Shown here: in pieces, positions 14,140 to 14,793 of the stretch
Position numbering within the stretch: the stretch's first letter is position 1
Layout: each line of letters opens with the position of its first letter
DNA from: Phyllobacteriaceae bacterium
GTDB taxonomy: Bacteria; Pseudomonadota; Alphaproteobacteria; Rhizobiales; Rhizobiaceae
Length of the DNA: 14,793 bases
Assembly: GCA_024645155.1 (NCBI GenBank)
Contig: JAHEGF010000039.1
Coordinates: 1-14,793, forward strand
Reading direction: 5' to 3'
The notes under the pieces: generated by a model
What the model saw: the letters and a program-made list of their open reading frames with translations, nothing else
What the model was told of the DNA's origin: nothing
The model's database searches: none
Program-made: the position numbers and the translations under genes

Positions 14140-14790
14140 CTAGTCTCCACAGTCGATCTCAAGGCGCGTGGCAAACAGCTTGCTCATGTCGTTGCCGGAG
14201 GGGTCATTGTAGAACGCATCGGTCAGTTGATCCTGGTTTTTCGCAATCGCCTCTTCGGGATCCGGGCGCACAACCGTTGCGACGCAGGCACTGCTGCCGC
14301 CTTCGACCGTCATGTGCGAGTCCTGCGCATATTCAATTGCCGTGTAAAATGTCGGATCGTAAACACCGAATGACAGCTTGCCGTTGTAGGGCAGTTTCGC
14401 AACAGGCCGCGATTCGAACAGGATAATCATCTGCTGGTCCTGGAAATCGACAACAAGCTGTTCCGGCGCAGCCATTGCGATATCCCTGCCGTTATGGGTG
14501 ACCGTCTGGAAAAAACCGAACTCGGCTATGGATTCCTTGACGGTTTCGGCAACAGTCTCAAGCTCCGAATTGTCAAGCTCACGGTCGCCGTTCTTGTCGA
14601 ACTCGACAAGGACCGTGCTGGAAAACAGTTCATCGAAGCGCCAGAGATGCCTGAGGCTTTGAACCGATTGCGCCGGGCTGATCACGACATCCAGCCGGGC
14701 CTCGGCAAAGACATGCGGATGGGCGCCGGCGCCTGATGCCGGGAGCAGGAAAGCCAGTGCCGTCACTATTGCCGGGACAGATTTTTGCAA
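14140..14790 (-). CDS. DUF1007-family periplasmic protein, start at or beyond the window edge
   Basis: This is an exported protein of the DUF1007 family, which is commonly encoded beside NicO-type metal permeases. From TTG 14790 it has 216 residues. The hydrophobic stretch AIVTALAFLLPASGAGA (7-23) is a Sec signal, with cleavage just before the family hallmark HPHVFAEARLD (24-34), whose His residues could bind metal. WRFDELFSS (50-58), an EF-hand-like FDKNGDRELDNSEL (64-77) and YDPTFY (144-149) are further family landmarks. The frame continues to the last base of the window, so the true start may lie a few codons upstream; treat it as possibly 5'-partial. Its stop is 4 bp before the NicO ATG. 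A role as a periplasmic metal-handling partner of the permease is inferred from this pairing. Confidence 0.86.
   Translation of the reverse strand: MQKSVPAIVTALAFLLPASGAGAHPHVFAEARLDVVISPAQSVQSLRHLWRFDELFSSTVLVEFDKNGDRELDNSELETVAETVKESIAEFGFFQTVTHNGRDIAMAAPEQLVVDFQDQQMIILFESRPVAKLPYNGKLSFGVYDPTFYTAIEYAQDSHMTVEGGSSACVATVVRPDPEEAIAKNQDQLTDAFYNDPSGNDMSKLFATRLEIDCGD
14145..14148 (-). promoter_or_regulatory. Ribosome binding site fixing the NicO start
   Basis: On the - strand GGAG lies 9 bases before ATG 14135, inside the last codons of the DUF1007 gene. It supports 14135 and suggests translational coupling of the pair. Confidence 0.6.
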
Positions 14791-14793
14791 GTT

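Noticed and set aside
1..14793. CRISPR arrays, tRNA/rRNA genes, insertion sequences, phage or att sites
   Set aside because: I saw no regularly spaced repeats, no RNA-gene sequences, no transposase or integrase motifs and no terminal inverted repeats; the gene content is continuous and similar in style.

Overview
The window looks like chromosomal DNA of an alphaproteobacterium, most likely of the Rhizobiales/Hyphomicrobiales. This rests on moderately high GC, tightly packed ATGA/GTGA-overlapping operons, a DctB/DctD-type sigma-54 two-component system, and rhizobial-looking transporters. The genus cannot be fixed from sequence alone. I see no phage, insertion sequence, CRISPR, rRNA or tRNA; the content is ordinary transport, regulation and metabolism.

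Layout. (1) Positions 1-7113, all on the + strand, form one nearly gapless run. It holds the 3' part of a GMC-family FAD oxidoreductase, modA, modB and modC (molybdate ABC importer), a membrane histidine kinase like DctB, and an NtrC-family regulator like DctD. Four of the five junctions overlap or lie within 9 bp; the modC-kinase gap is 14 bp. (2) Positions 7114-7380 are a 267-bp control region with a complete sigma-54 enhancer/promoter layout. Three TGGGTAG half-sites lie over and just after the dctD stop, an IHF-like site sits in AT-rich DNA, and a perfect -24/-12 element (TGGCACG-N4-TTGC) follows. (3) Positions 7381-10791 encode a DctP-DctQ-DctM TRAP importer. A strong stem-loop lies between dctP and dctQ, and a Rho-independent terminator follows dctM. 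(4) Positions 10955-12127 (- strand) encode a class I PLP aminotransferase, divergent from a GNAT acetyltransferase that is followed by a 70-residue two-helix membrane protein. (5) Positions 13128-14790 (- strand) encode a DUF1007 periplasmic protein translationally close to a NicO/RcnA-type nickel/cobalt permease with a histidine-rich loop.

How the parts fit. By analogy with known DctB/DctD systems, the kinase senses external C4-dicarboxylates and phosphorylates DctD. DctD would bind the half-sites and, with IHF bending, drive sigma-54 transcription of dctPQM. The genes for signal, control and uptake therefore lie side by side. The TRAP membrane subunits are larger than usual: DctM carries an insertion of about 100 residues and DctQ has an extra N-terminal helix and a long loop. 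The molybdate importer and the oxidoreductase share the strand and probably the transcript with dctBD, but no biochemical link is obvious. I found no clearly undescribed system. The most notable items are the compact sigma-54 control region, the enlarged TRAP permease, and the mod-dctBD gene fusion into one apparent transcription unit.
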